NCBI GenBank assembly: GCA_948099385.1
Contig: CANUEZ040000029.1
Location: 3,751,501-3,815,500, forward strand
DNA from: Fasciola hepatica
Taxonomy: Eukaryota; Platyhelminthes; Trematoda; Plagiorchiida; Fasciolidae
Length of the DNA: 64,000 bases
Direction of reading: 5' to 3'
The notes beneath the pieces were generated by a model. That model made no database searches, was not told the origin of the DNA, and worked only from the letters and a program-made list of their open reading frames with translations. The stretch's first letter is position 1; each line of letters starts with the position of its first letter. Shown here one piece after another: positions 44,815-55,275 of this stretch. The position numbers and the translations under genes are program-made.

Positions 44815-47773
44815 ACCACCATCAAAGTTGGTTCGTTGCCTATGGTTTTTTGCTGCTCAGTGTTGGCCGGGTCCCGCGGGCAATGCCCTAGTTGGTGGAA
44901 CGTGTTGCAATTGCATCTGATCTTACGGTATAACGGATACACATACCTACCAATCCAAGAACAGCCTCAGCGGAGCCACCTACTGCACACACAGCGACTG
45001 ATACCCTTGCCCACTCACTTCGTACTTCCGGCGATCGGGCAGTTACGCACTCCACCCGTCATGGCACGCATACAAAAATAGCAAAAGGACGACCAATGAA
45101 AAACGATATCCGTTACAAAAAAGCTTATGAACTATAAACAATCTGATATACATGTAATGCTTAGTGCATAGACAACTCCAGACATTTTAGATTAAGTCAA
45201 GAAAAAAGGTTCTTCGAATAACATGAGTGCCTCGAAGTTGCCCAGGCAAGTACCGTGGTGCGAATTAACCTTTGTTCTACCGCAACACACTTCAGGCAAT
45301 TGGATGGACGCAGAGCACTTCAATAATTCAACCGGCGTGGGACTTGCTAGGTCATTTTCTGAAAGTAGCTTATCCGGCGGCAAATCTAGTTTGACCTTTT
45401 ACTTTACTCTACTGTGTACACACTTGACATAACTTTCTTCAGTTCTGTGCAAGTGCATGACCTGCAAACGGTGATCATGCTCCTTGCAGTCATCTCTTAC
45501 GCTTGCGAGGGATAAACCATCACACCAACCCTTACTGTTGCAACTCTCTGGGACTGTCAAACTACTAAAGGGGCTTGGAGACGCTCAAGAAAACAGGCGG
45601 TTCTTATATGAGCTGCTGGGGAATGGCTGCATCAGAAGATAGGCGCTGAAAATCAAGAAGGGCGAACTGAGACCGGCACCTGAAGTCAGTTCTCTACAGT
45701 TAGGGTGGTTATTGACCGCAATAGGCTCCCAAAGAATTGGCCAGCACGACTCCTGAGTTCCGTAGGAACATGATAGGGTCTGAAAAACCGTGTTTGTTGG
45801 GAAATAACAAGAAGGCCGTGCCGTCAGCTCTTTTTATACAGATGACTCGCTCTTTTCACTTCCATTTCCTGCATCGTGCTTATATACTAACAACTTTCTC
45901 ATATTATCTCGTTTGAGTCATCAAGAATGGTGATTATGAAGGATGTGTGGCAAGCTGCCGCGATGCGAAACGTTGGCGGTGAGAACGGCATTATTATGTC
46001 TAATTTGAATATTCCGTGATTGTATCCAGGAACTGAAGAAGACTCTATTGTTCCAATCGCGGAGGCACCAAAAGATCGACCAATGCGAGAATCTGCAAAT
46101 CCGGGAATTCCGCCTTTGGGCACTGGAATCGAAATAGATTGATGTGAGCAGAACTGAACCATACAAATAAATCTGGATAGCTTCCACTTGTTGTTAGCGG
46201 CGGGGCATCTCTCTCTGAGTGTGTACGAATGCCGGCACAGAGGTGAGAGGCGACTGCAACCCGACATATATACGAGTCCACTGAGCAACTAGACGACGCT
46301 ATCCCAAACAGTAGAGATTGGGGAATTCGGAAGTGGTATTTCAAGCAAACTCTAAACCAGGTAGCTAGCGTGAGAATGCGGCGAAGAAATTTTCACAAGC
46401 ACTTCACCGGCTGAGGTGAGCGATGGTTTCGAGGAGGCTGGAGGTCTCGCTTGGAAAAAAAGAGGTCGTTGCCAGACCCAGCTGGAAAGCTGCTTCCTTG
46501 CCTGAAGTCTGTCCGCCGCAAGGCATGAAGAACGTCCTACGACGAGCGTAGCTGAAATAAACTAAGTGGTCTGAAGTCCGTCGGGATCCGAGCTGCCTGA
46601 AAGGGTTACGAAATTCCACCATTTTCTTGCTGGAACGGAAGAGATTCAGGAAAGCCTTGTTAGGGGTATGCATAACAACCAAAGGGATGAGCACTGCGGT
46701 TGGAACTGAGAAGCTTCCCTTTAAACAATAGGGGAATGACAGACAGCGAATGCACATGGTAGAGATTACAGAAGACGGCGGGAAACAGTGGCTATGATCC
46801 AGCCGTTAACTAGGAGGCCCACTAGCAAGTAGAACAAACTAACGGGCGAGGTAGTTAAAGTGGCACTAGTAGGTGCCCTAGAGCGTAGACCGGACAAAGA
46901 GTACGAGGGATCGTTTGGTGAGGGTAGTAATTGCTCACCTGTAAAAGAGTTCAAAAATCCTGTTCCGTTCAACAATATTCATATAACAAGCAACACAATT
47001 TCCTTTGTATGAACTCTTAACCAGAGTTCCGAAAGCCTGTTTTACTGCACTTAACCTTTATCACAAATCGGACCCTCTTCACTGTTTCGAGCTTGAGTCA
47101 ATCGGCTTGAAGTTTTCCCAGACTGCGTTCGGTAGTTTCATTTTCTGACTCTAAGCTTTTGCTGTAATTTACCTGCATCTGTTGGTTTACTATTCAGTTT
47201 GTAGGGTAAGAGCTCAGGAGGAAAATCAATGAGTTTGGGTTATTGTAAAATTGCCTAAGCTTATGTACATAGCACTGTAGCCATATGGAATCGAATTTGT
47301 TTTGAAGCTCTTCGGAATTAACCGCTACGCGTCGCTCAAGCGTTAGATTCACTTGATTATACGAACCCTCTCCAGCGCCTGCCAGCTTGTCTCTTCCAGT
47401 ACATAGTATTTCCCATCAGGCGATCAATCAAGCCTACTTGATTGCTAGCGGACTGATCCCGTAATCAGATTGGAATGGCTCACTGCAATGGGTCTAACCC
47501 GAAATATCTTGTTCCGTCGTCCCAAGAAGAGTCCAAGAAAGGACCTGTCCTCAAAACATCGTAGCAACCGGAGATCGAGGAGCTCGCCAGTTCAAGAAAC
47601 TGGATGGTCTGACTGGCTACCTTCCGGTCCTAAAAGCTGAACTAGACTGGCTTTCAGTGGGTACCGCGCGGTTCAGCCCTTGAAGGCTGTCCGATGGTGG
47701 TCCGGATTTGAAAAGTTTTGAGAGGTAACCCAGGTCGATTCACAATATTGGGAGCTCCAGAATTGTAATCAAT
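44815..47773. other. no recognisable gene
   Basis: Consecutive - frames at 46975-46766, 46757-46404 and 46344-45899 suggest formerly coding DNA on -, but I recognise no domain. 45.1-45.9 kb shows nothing. Confidence 0.3.
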
Positions 47774-48160
47774 GTGCTTTTTTGGGGGGACGTTTCATTC
47801 TTCTCGTGGCATTACCCACTAGTATTCGGTGCCATTGCCAAGCCATACATTCTCGCTTCGAGTTTTTCACCCTTGCACACGAGGGTTGTATTCGCAAGTA
47901 TAAACGTTTTGCTTCTGGTCACAGCAGTGGGGCTACTTGCACTATACCTTTGTGCATCCGTCTTTGTGCCACGTGTTCCAGCCCCATGCTGTGCACTTAT
48001 TCCAGGAAAGGGTGTCGTAAGTGGTAAAGAGTCTGAGGTGTGCAACATATGCGCTCACCCAATGTGTTCAGAACTAGCCAGCGAATCCTACCACCCTTGT
48101 AAGCGGAACCGGTGGGCTAGGTCGCTCAGCTTCCCCTTCAAAGGGGCTTCTGGCCCATGA
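47774..48160 (+). CDS. Hypothetical 128-residue open frame with a membrane-like segment
   Basis: I do not recognise this frame. The translation has two hydrophobic stretches, the stronger being VLLLVTAVGLLALYLCASVF at about residues 45-64, and a Cys-rich C-terminal part (CNICAHPMCSEL, then HPC). Its stop codon falls at 48158-48160, overlapping the first bases of the 691-bp repeat arm (48159), so the end of the frame depends on that junction. No neighbouring exon or promoter was identified, and an overlapping frame exists on -. Chance or TE origin is as likely as a gene. Confidence 0.15.
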   Translation: MLFWGDVSFFSWHYPLVFGAIAKPYILASSFSPLHTRVVFASINVLLLVTAVGLLALYLCASVFVPRVPAPCCALIPGKGVVSGKESEVCNICAHPMCSELASESYHPCKRNRWARSLSFPFKGASGP

Positions 48161-48849
48161 CAATACATCATAGGTATGTAGGGAGAGAATCATGATCCCA
48201 TCCTTACCGTGAGACAAGTAATTTCGCGGAAGGATTTTGGCCGGCGGTGTAGAGAACAAATACCGAAAATCCTTCCGAATGTTCTACGTGCTTTGAAAAC
48301 TTCACTTTTGTTGATATTACTTTGAAAATCCCGTCCATTCACCACACTTTTACATGTTATGCCCAAGGTTGCCACTAACCCTCACCAAGCGACAAAATTG
48401 CCATGAGCCCAAATGCATCGCAGACAGGTGGTTGTTGAGAGAAAACAACAATTGAATGGAGTTGGCGAATTCCAAGAGTTTGCTATCGGTCTTTGCGCTA
48501 ACTTCCTCGAAACAGAATTATGGGGGTCATTGGACTGAGCAGAAGTCAAGGTAGGTAGCATAGCCCAAAGAAGGAATTAATGCAAGATTGCTAGAGGTAG
48601 GCCAGCGAGAGCGGACAATCCTGAGCTCCTAGTACCGCAAGGTCAAGCGGAAGATCTGCAAATACAGACATTATCGACTGAAAAAGTCCTAGGCCGCAGG
48701 CTACTGGTCTTGGGCTAGAGGGACCCCTCCACAACAGAATCAAAGCTCAGGCGAGACACAGAGAGGAGGAGGTTCTACGAGACTGTGATTTGCAGGTGCT
48801 CTGTAAAGTTTCGCCCCGAGAGGGGTGCTCAGATTTGGGACATTTGAGT
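48159..48849. repeat. 691-bp inverted repeat, right arm
   Basis: This is the reverse complement of 40674-41364. Its first 168 bp (48159-48326) also equal 43568-43735 in direct orientation; after 48326 the two BEL-type LTR sequences differ. At its right end (48849/48850) a LINE reading frame runs through without a break, so this side of the arm is in natural context, while the left arm cuts that frame at 40674. Confidence 0.9.
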
Positions 48850-50090
48850 CATCTTTAGTCTCTGCTAATGGATCATTCCATGCGTTCATAACAGTGCATG
48901 CAATAAATTGTGCCCTGGTTTTTCTCAGTGCTTCTGATTTTACCCGTTTGCGATCACGATTCCTATTTCGGAGTAATACTTCCATCTCTACAGTTGGCTT
49001 AAATGAGATGGATAGCCCCTCGATCTATGCGGACTTCTGTTAATTCATCTCTTAGACAGTGGTCCCGAATCGCTAATCTCTCTGTGAATGGCTTTCCCTT
49101 CAGTCCATTCTCTATCCTACTGAAAGAAAGCCGGAATTTTGCAATACCTCAAAATCGAGGACAAATGGCAAGGCCCCTGCCTGAATGAAGTATTCGGGTT
49201 GTGGCCTGACTATTTTCTCGCAAATTTGCAGCAGTACATGGACTTCTTTTGAACCGGATGAGGACCGTTCGGCCTCAGCCTCAGCTGCCAAGCTCTATTC
49301 GGACAGTCCGAAGCAGTTAATTATCCGAGCTCTAAGGTCCATGTCGTCATTCACCTTTCGCTCGGGTCAAAATATTCCAGCTCCTTATCCGTCTCCTTGT
49401 TCAGGCGTCTGTAATCCCCCACAGTGCGTGGTAGTCGCCACTGGATAGTTCGAGCTCGAACCTTATTTAGGTCCTCTTGGAGAAATGACATAATCGTTTC
49501 TTCTAGTAGTTTCAGGTTGTCCGCAAACGGATTAAACGGTTATTTTCAACTTTTTCACCAGGTTGTTTAGGGAAGTTGTGAGTAGAAGTCTTCCCAGCAC
49601 TGGCCCCGGTGGGACCACACTGATGGTTCTTACCCCGTGGATTAGCCGTTTTCTAAGCTTACACCATGAACCATACAGCTGGGATATGCCCGGATCCACT
49701 TCAGAACTTGAGGCGCAATCCCGAGGACCTCCAATTTGCGCAACAGAAGTTTGTGCTTCACGCAGTCAAAGACCGTTTGGAAGTCGAATTAACAGACCCC
49801 GAGCCTTCCGCCTGTAGTCATTCCGGCCATGTTTTCCTCTAAGGCCAACAGCAGAGATCTGTTTTTGACAGGTGCGCGCTGTCTATTAAAGATAAAACTA
49901 TATTCGGCAAGGTGACTGGTTAATCTGTCCCGGACCAACCCGTCTAGTATTTTTAGAGGCATGGGTACTAAGCTGAGCCGCAGCTAAGTTTTGCTTTCTA
50001 GTACCTTTGTGCTCAGGGGAAACTTCGGCTCTAAGCCATTCTTCTGGGGATTGAGCGTTGGACAGTAATCTAGTGTAAAAATGGGCCAGG
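48740..50090 (-). pseudogene. CR1-like LINE reverse transcriptase
   Basis: On - the RT blocks are readable through stops: PMPLKILDGLVRDRLTSHL near 50010-49950, then FDFQTVFDCVKHKLLLRKLE at 49800-49740 (usual DFxKAFDxVxHxxLLxKL), VLKWIRAY, PFADNLKLLEE near 49530 (usual FADDLKLW, second Asp lost), LQEDLNKVRARTIQWRLPR. The C-terminus follows: RPQPEYFIQAG near 49200 and, in frame 48985-48740, RKTRAQFIACTVMNAWNDPL (usual R-x-x-FF-x-x-RVVxxWNxLP). The last part lies inside the 691-bp arm. Confidence 0.8.
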
Positions 50091-50299
50091 GGTGTTACTC
50101 TGTCTTGGTATGAGGGCTTAGAGCTGCTTCATGAATGCTGCCTGGTCCAGCTGACTTGTGCAGGTTCAGTCCCCTACGGGATTATTATCACCATCAGCAG
50201 AAAAGATAGGGATTCGCTGCGTCTTCCGCAATCGGCCGTGAAGTTCAAGGCTGGGTTTATTCCACGGTAATCTTGATGCGCCATCTCGAAGTGCTTTGT

Positions 50300-51600
50300 C
50301 AGAATTCTATCCTTGGCCCTATTATCTTTCATATTTATCAGCATTTAGGCCAGCTGGATCCACAATTCAAAATCCCCGTTGTAAAAGCGACTGGCTCATA
50401 TATTTGGCCATGGGCTTGCTTCCACGGTTTTATGGGGTTTTCTTTTATCCTTTTCTTTGGGAGACATCCCGAACAACAAGGCCACGAGGAAGTGCTTGGC
50501 TCGGAAACGTCCTCACTGGGGATTTTGGCGGACTTTCCTAGGTGGGATTGCCCCAGCTACGTAAGCTAAGCAGAATACCGCAAAGATGAACTCCCTCACT
50601 GTCCAGCAACCAGCCGCCCAGCTCACCTGCGGGACAAGACAAAATGAGCACCCAAAATTGGTGCCCTGAACCCTTACCGGTTTTTTTTCAGTGATCTATT
50701 TTCCAGCTCACCAGGAATTCCGGGAGCTAGATCCGGTAAGATTTGCACTCCAAACACTACTACTTTACACTTCTCCCAGTACGAGTTTAACTACCTGCCA
50801 GCTCATGAGAAATATTCTGATACCACGACAAAAATAGGATCCGGAAATTTAAAGGCTGAAACCATAGCTTGATTACCGTGAAATCTCTCAAAATTTCAAA
50901 GGTTGCTTTGAGGCCCTCGACTCTTCTTTTTTCTATGGGGAAAACTCTATATTTTTCTGTATCTGTCTATAATTCCTTCAGCGTGTATCCTCCGCCAGCC
51001 GAGTGGCCTGCCTTGGAATGCTTTGGGATTGGAAGCATTCAATTATGAGGAAGGGTGCACAAGCCCGTAAACAGTATTTGAAGTGAGGTCTCAATGAGGG
51101 TATGGGCAGGGATAGGGAATCTTTTGCTTACTTGCAAGTTGTCGACAAATCTAAGGTGCTTCTTTTAATAGCAGTGGGCTGCCCGCCAGCTCTGTTGCGC
51201 CCACTCAAGTTCAGCAGTGAAAGCAACACCTAATTATTTTACCCTTTGCGCCCCACCTTCCGTGAACGGTCCAATTGTCCCAGTCACTGGCAAGTCCACG
51301 GATGCTCTGATAGCAGATGACCTTCACCTTCGATAAAGGGGAAATTTTATGTGGATGCTTGCTCCAAGACTTTTTCAATAAACCTAGCTAGTGGCTTCCG
51401 CCTACTGGACCCGAGAACCTGGATGCCTTTTGCGAGCATGAAAAGCGGGGTCATCAGAGCTCCCGCCAAATCGCTTATATGAATGAGATGGAAAATTCCA
51501 CAGAATTGTACACTGAGCGACACCAACTTTTACACTTACGGGCACAGAGTTTCCATTTACTACTCTAAGATAAAGCACCTTTTTAGTCAAAAAATTAGCT
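50300..51600 (-). pseudogene. CR1-like LINE reverse transcriptase C-terminal part
   Basis: The frame 51590-51402 reads LRVVNGNSVPVSVKVGVAQC, where the family has LRVxxGxSxSxxVxVTSGVPQG. At 51290-51130, across frames, GVAFTAELEWAQQSWRAAH and LRFVDNLQVSKRF correspond to the segment DLGVxFTxxLxWxxQCxxAA / MRFVYNL. Conserved C-terminal blocks are weak. The rest down to 50300 is assigned by position only. Confidence 0.55.
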
Positions 51601-52403
51601 GCCTATCTATGCCGCGTCTCTGTTTCCCATAGGGCTTAAGTTCATTCGGCCGCAGATGGGGTTGACCCAATCAGAAGCCTTACTCGATTCCGAAATGCAA
51701 ACTCTCGATATTTCTTACTCACCTTTATTTATCTCAAAGCAGCCCAGTACAAGCTTACCACCTAGGACATCGACAGGGAATCAAAATAGCTAGACCTACA
51801 AAAACCACGTGTAATAAAAAAGTTACGGATTTCACTGACCCAGGATTCTTATAAAAGGTTGCTTCTGTCCATCTCATCAGTGCTTGAAAACCACCGATGA
51901 GGCCGAACTGGTAGTACGCCAACTATTACACAAAGTCGTCTAGAACAAAGCTTTTCTTCTGTGGCTTCTCTGAAAAGCCCTTAAAAGGTCTCACCTAAAA
52001 TGTTGTTACCAGGTTCGAGCCCATCGCTTTTGCGGAACGGTGGCGCACCTGAAAGTTCGGCAACATTTAACTAGGAGGTTTGTGGGATGAATAGTCCCCT
52101 AGTTTCTTTGTCGGCCCCTATTTTATCCTATTAGTTACAGCTAGCACGGCAAAAAAGAATCGAAAGACACGAGTTCAAACTCCCAAACCAGAAGTATCGA
52201 ATAACGTGAGGGCACATTACTTTGCGTACCTCCTTGTGAGCCTATGAAGCGCATGACGGCTGGGATAGTGTCTGTCACATAGGTGACGGGGCCTGAAGCA
52301 TGACCGGGCCTTTGTTGACCTGATGTTCTCCTTCTTTTCATCTACACCTAGGTCACTAAGCACCAGTACTAGATGTGACGTCTCCCCCCTTTGGTTTCCA
52401 CTA
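51601..52403. other. no recognisable gene
   Basis: I see short frames only and no motif. Confidence 0.35.
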
Positions 52404-53900
52404 TTCATCAATAATAATAATAAAGGTTTATTTCGGAGACGCCCGAGGCATGCCTGGTGCATGATCAACTGTTTACAAGTGATCGAGTAAACAAACAAAA
52501 CCCTTTAAAATGTGGAAGTTTACATGACAGAAGTTGAAATAAGAGGCTTAGGATGAGGAGTAACGTGGTATGAAAGTATGGCAAATGTAGGCACATCAAA
52601 TAGTTTGAAAAGTCGAGGTCAGGTGGGGGATCCTGCTGGTCAGTATAGGGACATCTGAAGACTGACTGATATACACGAGAAAGGCTAGAAATCGGCATAA
52701 GAAACTGTAATAGCGGGAGACGATGAGGAAAAAGTGAGATTCACTGCGGGGATTAGGTAGCAACGAAGCATTGGTACTCCGCAATAGATGGTCGGCGAGC
52801 AGGGCACAAAACTCATCGTCAGAGAGGGAGCGAGTAAAGTTAGTCGTAAACGGTGGGTCAGGTAAAAAAATAGTTCATAGGAATTGGACACAGTAGATGT
52901 GGGTTATAGATGTAGAAGGAATGGACGCATATCATGACTGTCAGCGGAATGTTAGCAAGAGAGATGGTCTGTGACGAACTGCAGAATACAGAGAGAATGT
53001 ATATATACATATGCGCTCCCGTTTATATGTATATATACATATAAGAGAACCCGGATCAATAACAATGGAGTCCTAGAAAGAAATTATCAGTTATTAGGAG
53101 GGGTAGGTTAGGTTAGGTCGAATGTTTGTAGAATTGAATTTCGAATATCGTGGTGAATTATCTTCATGACAGGTGAACTTGGTGGATCAACAGAGAGAGT
53201 GGGGAATGCGGAGGCACAGAAAAGAAGAGGACTGAGGAGCAGTTCGAAGAAAGGGGAGATGAAGCAAAGTATCGAAGAGAACAGGTAAGAATTGATCTAA
53301 TAATCTGATTGATGTAGGTGATACACGTGGTGTCGGTCAGAAATAGGAGAAGCAATAATAAATGGGCCCACATTATTCAGCAGGAAGATGGTGGCGATAG
53401 AGATGGCTAGGCAGCGCGGAGCGATTGTGCATACAAGGTGGAAAAATTGCTTGGGAGGTGAAACTTTACTCGGTGCAAGATGCAGCAGCTGTGGCGGCAA
53501 ACAGCGTAGGAGAGAAATGAGCACAAGGGGTGCCAGAGGGTGACAGCAAATCAAAAGGAATGAAGCTGTGAAAGAGAACCATAACGGAACAGTGATTTTG
53601 CATTAGGTGGCAAGTGAAAGAGCAGAACGGTTTGGAAGACAGGCAGAAAGTGCCCGTGGCAAACAATAGACCAAACGGGAGATGGGAGCTCGGGCCGAAA
53701 AAGACAGATGGGACATAACCAGTAAGATCATTTCATTGCAGGTGAAACACGAAAAAGGCAGAGAGGAAAGAAGCACCGGGACCGGTCGACCGGTGGACGA
53801 ACATAATGCAAGAACCGTGGATGCACGTTGGAGTCTGAGACATGGAAACTGGGAGCTGCATGCATGCAGGCAATTTTACACCCGCCTCTGACTTCCACCC
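52404..53900 (-). repeat. Microsatellite-tailed repeat, copy 4
   Basis: On + it opens with AATAATAATAATAAAGGTTT, then GGCATGCC and ATGATCAACTG, like the ends of copies 1-3. The inner block around 53750-53810 aligns loosely with 22660-22720 (AGAAGCACCGGGACC versus AGAAGTACTGGGACA). A/T dinucleotide tracts occur at corresponding places (52998-53045 and 22615-22640). No coding domain was recognised. Confidence 0.5.
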
Positions 53901-54429
53901 ACACTCCTCCTATGGCACCCCGGTCTTATTCCTCCTCTGTTCAAATTAACATATTTAGCACGTTATCTAAGCCGAACACATATTTTCAACACTCTTGAAC
54001 GGGCTAGACTTGGAAGGGGACCCAGCTCATAACCGTGGAACGCCACAATCTCTAAACAGCTTACTGAGTCCGAACCCTGACTTATCTGCAGAGCAAACAG
54101 GAATCACAACGCGAAAACCAAGGTCGTAACCCAGTGTGATTCATCTCGAGGCAACTGGTTGTAAGAACCTGGCCTGTTTTATCTAGATTGTGCCTCATTT
54201 TCTGCGAGGAGACTCGATCTGTCAGTCCTAGTTTTGTGACTTTCCGATAACCCAAGAAGCTCCCACCGACATGCTCCATCCTCGAAAACTCAAATTGAGC
54301 CCAAAATTTCAATTTTTGTTCCACCAAACGTTTGCAGACTTTTCTCTTTATGGCTCTGTAAGGTATGTGGGAGGGATACACTTACACCTCACAGGTCTGC
54401 AACTTTTCTTCCATGTGCGTGGTCCAACT
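53901..54429. other. no recognisable gene
   Basis: A 99-codon - frame (54381-54082) lies downstream of LINE RT remains on the same strand and could be their continuation, but it carries no clear motif. Confidence 0.35.
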
Positions 54430-54710
54430 CTTGGATAAACAATACTGCCGGGGCGTTTCAGTCGACTGGGCATGTACCTTGACTAACAGTTGCGTGAAGC
54501 AACGTATGAGGGTTTCCACTTATTCTAGCAGGTGCTGGCTTTTTACTGCCGGATGTATGCCATCTGATCGAGCTGATATGCTTACTTCCAGCCCCCTTGG
54601 TTTTGTGTGCTTCACATTTTCGTCGAAGAATGGCATGTCGAGAGTTCCTAATGGGTATTCTGTTGTACTCTGTTCCTCCATCGCTTCGAAGCACCCTTTC
54701 AAAGTACATA
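54430..54710 (-). pseudogene. CR1-like LINE fragment before the RT palm
   Basis: Two overlapping - frames show EYPLGTLDMPFFDENVK and, at about 54575-54520, ISARSDGIHPAVKSQHLLE (usual KSPGPDGIHPxxLK), followed by TLIRCFTQLLV in the shifted frame (usual LxxLFNQSL). This is the conserved segment just before RT motif 0/1. The remainder is lost within 150 bp. Confidence 0.6.
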
Positions 54711-54843
54711 TTGTGCTCCTTGGTTGCTAAGAAGTAGCTTTTCTATTACCTTTTGGCAAGGCGACGCTTGATGAGACATATCTAAAATATCCCGTAGAAC
54801 TTCCCTCTGCTGCTTTCGTTGATGCTAGCTAAGCTCTTCTTTT

Positions 54844-54874
54844 TTTGCAAATGAGTAGTAGGAGATTAGATTTG
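54844..54874. repeat. 31-bp direct repeat, left (probable target-site duplication)
   Basis: These 31 bases are identical to 55245-55275 (core AATGAGTAGTAGGAGATTAG). The 370 bp between them form the ribozyme-bearing insert. Confidence 0.88.
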
Positions 54875-54933
54875 TATATAATATGATTCATCATGCAGCT
54901 TGAACGCTCAACTCACCATTGAAAACCATGGAA

Positions 54934-54978
54934 GCACTGTACAGCTGTTTCATCCTTGTTGGGAATCATCAGCAGTGC
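54934..54978 (-). ncRNA. Hammerhead ribozyme, type I, minimal
   Basis: All core residues are present on -. C3-A9 is CTGATGA at 54972-54966, and G12-A15.1 is GAAA at 54951-54948. Cleavage is expected after A17 at 54940 (GTA triplet). Stem I is perfect: GCACTG (54978-54973) with CAGTGC (54939-54934), extended after an internal loop by GTGGA/TCCAT. Stem II is TCC/GGA with loop CAACAA, close to the schistosome form. Its closing pair 10.1-11.1, normally G-C, is T-T here, which should weaken activity. Stem III is ACAG/CTGT with no loop, a self-complementary type known from retroelement hammerheads that work best as dimers. It lies directly 3' of a tRNA-like sequence. Confidence 0.85.
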
Positions 54979-54989
54979 ACATCCACCGA

Positions 54990-55065
54990 GCCCCCACGGG
55001 GACTCGAACCCGGGGTGAACGATTGTGAATCGAACACCTTAACCACAAGGCTATCCGGGCTGGCT
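54990..55065 (-). tRNA. tRNA-like sequence, decayed (SINE promoter part)
   Basis: On - there is an A box TAGCCTTGTGG (55053-55043, consensus TRGYnnAnnnG) and a perfect B box GGTTCGAGTCC (55010-55000). The loop TTCACAA between them would give anticodon CAC (Val). The T arm pairs at four of five positions; the acceptor stem pairs poorly (about four of seven). It is probably not a working tRNA but an internal polymerase III promoter of the short retroelement that surrounds it. Confidence 0.7.
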
Positions 55066-55244
55066 CTCAACGGTTTGTTGAACATCTACACTACATGATA
55101 TAGCACCCTTCCGTCACTGGCTTTTGAACGGTAACAACCCGCTTCCCACACAGCGATCGACTCCTATGATGGATGACTTCTCTGTAGGGGCCTAAGTACA
55201 ACGAAGGCATTCCGTTATGAACAACCTACAGAGCTTGGTTACTA

Positions 55245-55275
55245 TTTGCAAATGAGTAGTAGGAGATTAGATTTG
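55245..55275. repeat. 31-bp direct repeat, right (probable target-site duplication)
   Basis: These 31 bases are identical to 54844-54874. Confidence 0.88.

Larger units (their letters stand above)
54875..55244 (-). mobile_element. Short retroelement with tRNA-like and hammerhead ribozyme
   Basis: A 370-bp insert lies between perfect 31-bp direct repeats. On - it holds, in order, about 180 bp of unassigned sequence, a tRNA-like block (55065-54990) with A and B boxes, a type I hammerhead ribozyme directly after it (54978-54934), and a 60-bp A/T-rich end. No protein is encoded. tRNA-like promoter plus hammerhead is the plan of the schistosome alpha SINE family. Penelope-like elements and animal retrozymes also carry small type I hammerheads. 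The tRNA-like part is not at the 5' end, which is unusual for a SINE and may mean upstream sequence was co-mobilised. RNA made by polymerase III and reverse transcribed by a LINE is the likely route. Confidence 0.75.

Noticed and set aside
45899..46975. Row of - frames of 69-129 codons
   Set aside because: Different frames, no recognisable motif; left as unassigned rather than called a gene.
52990..53045. A/T-rich hairpin (two TGTATATATACATA-like tracts)
   Set aside because: Simple dinucleotide repeat within the repeat family; no sign of a regulatory role.
53100..53122. TAGGTTAGGTTAGG run resembling a telomere repeat
   Set aside because: Only about three units, inside a tailed repeat body; too short to be an interstitial telomere tract.
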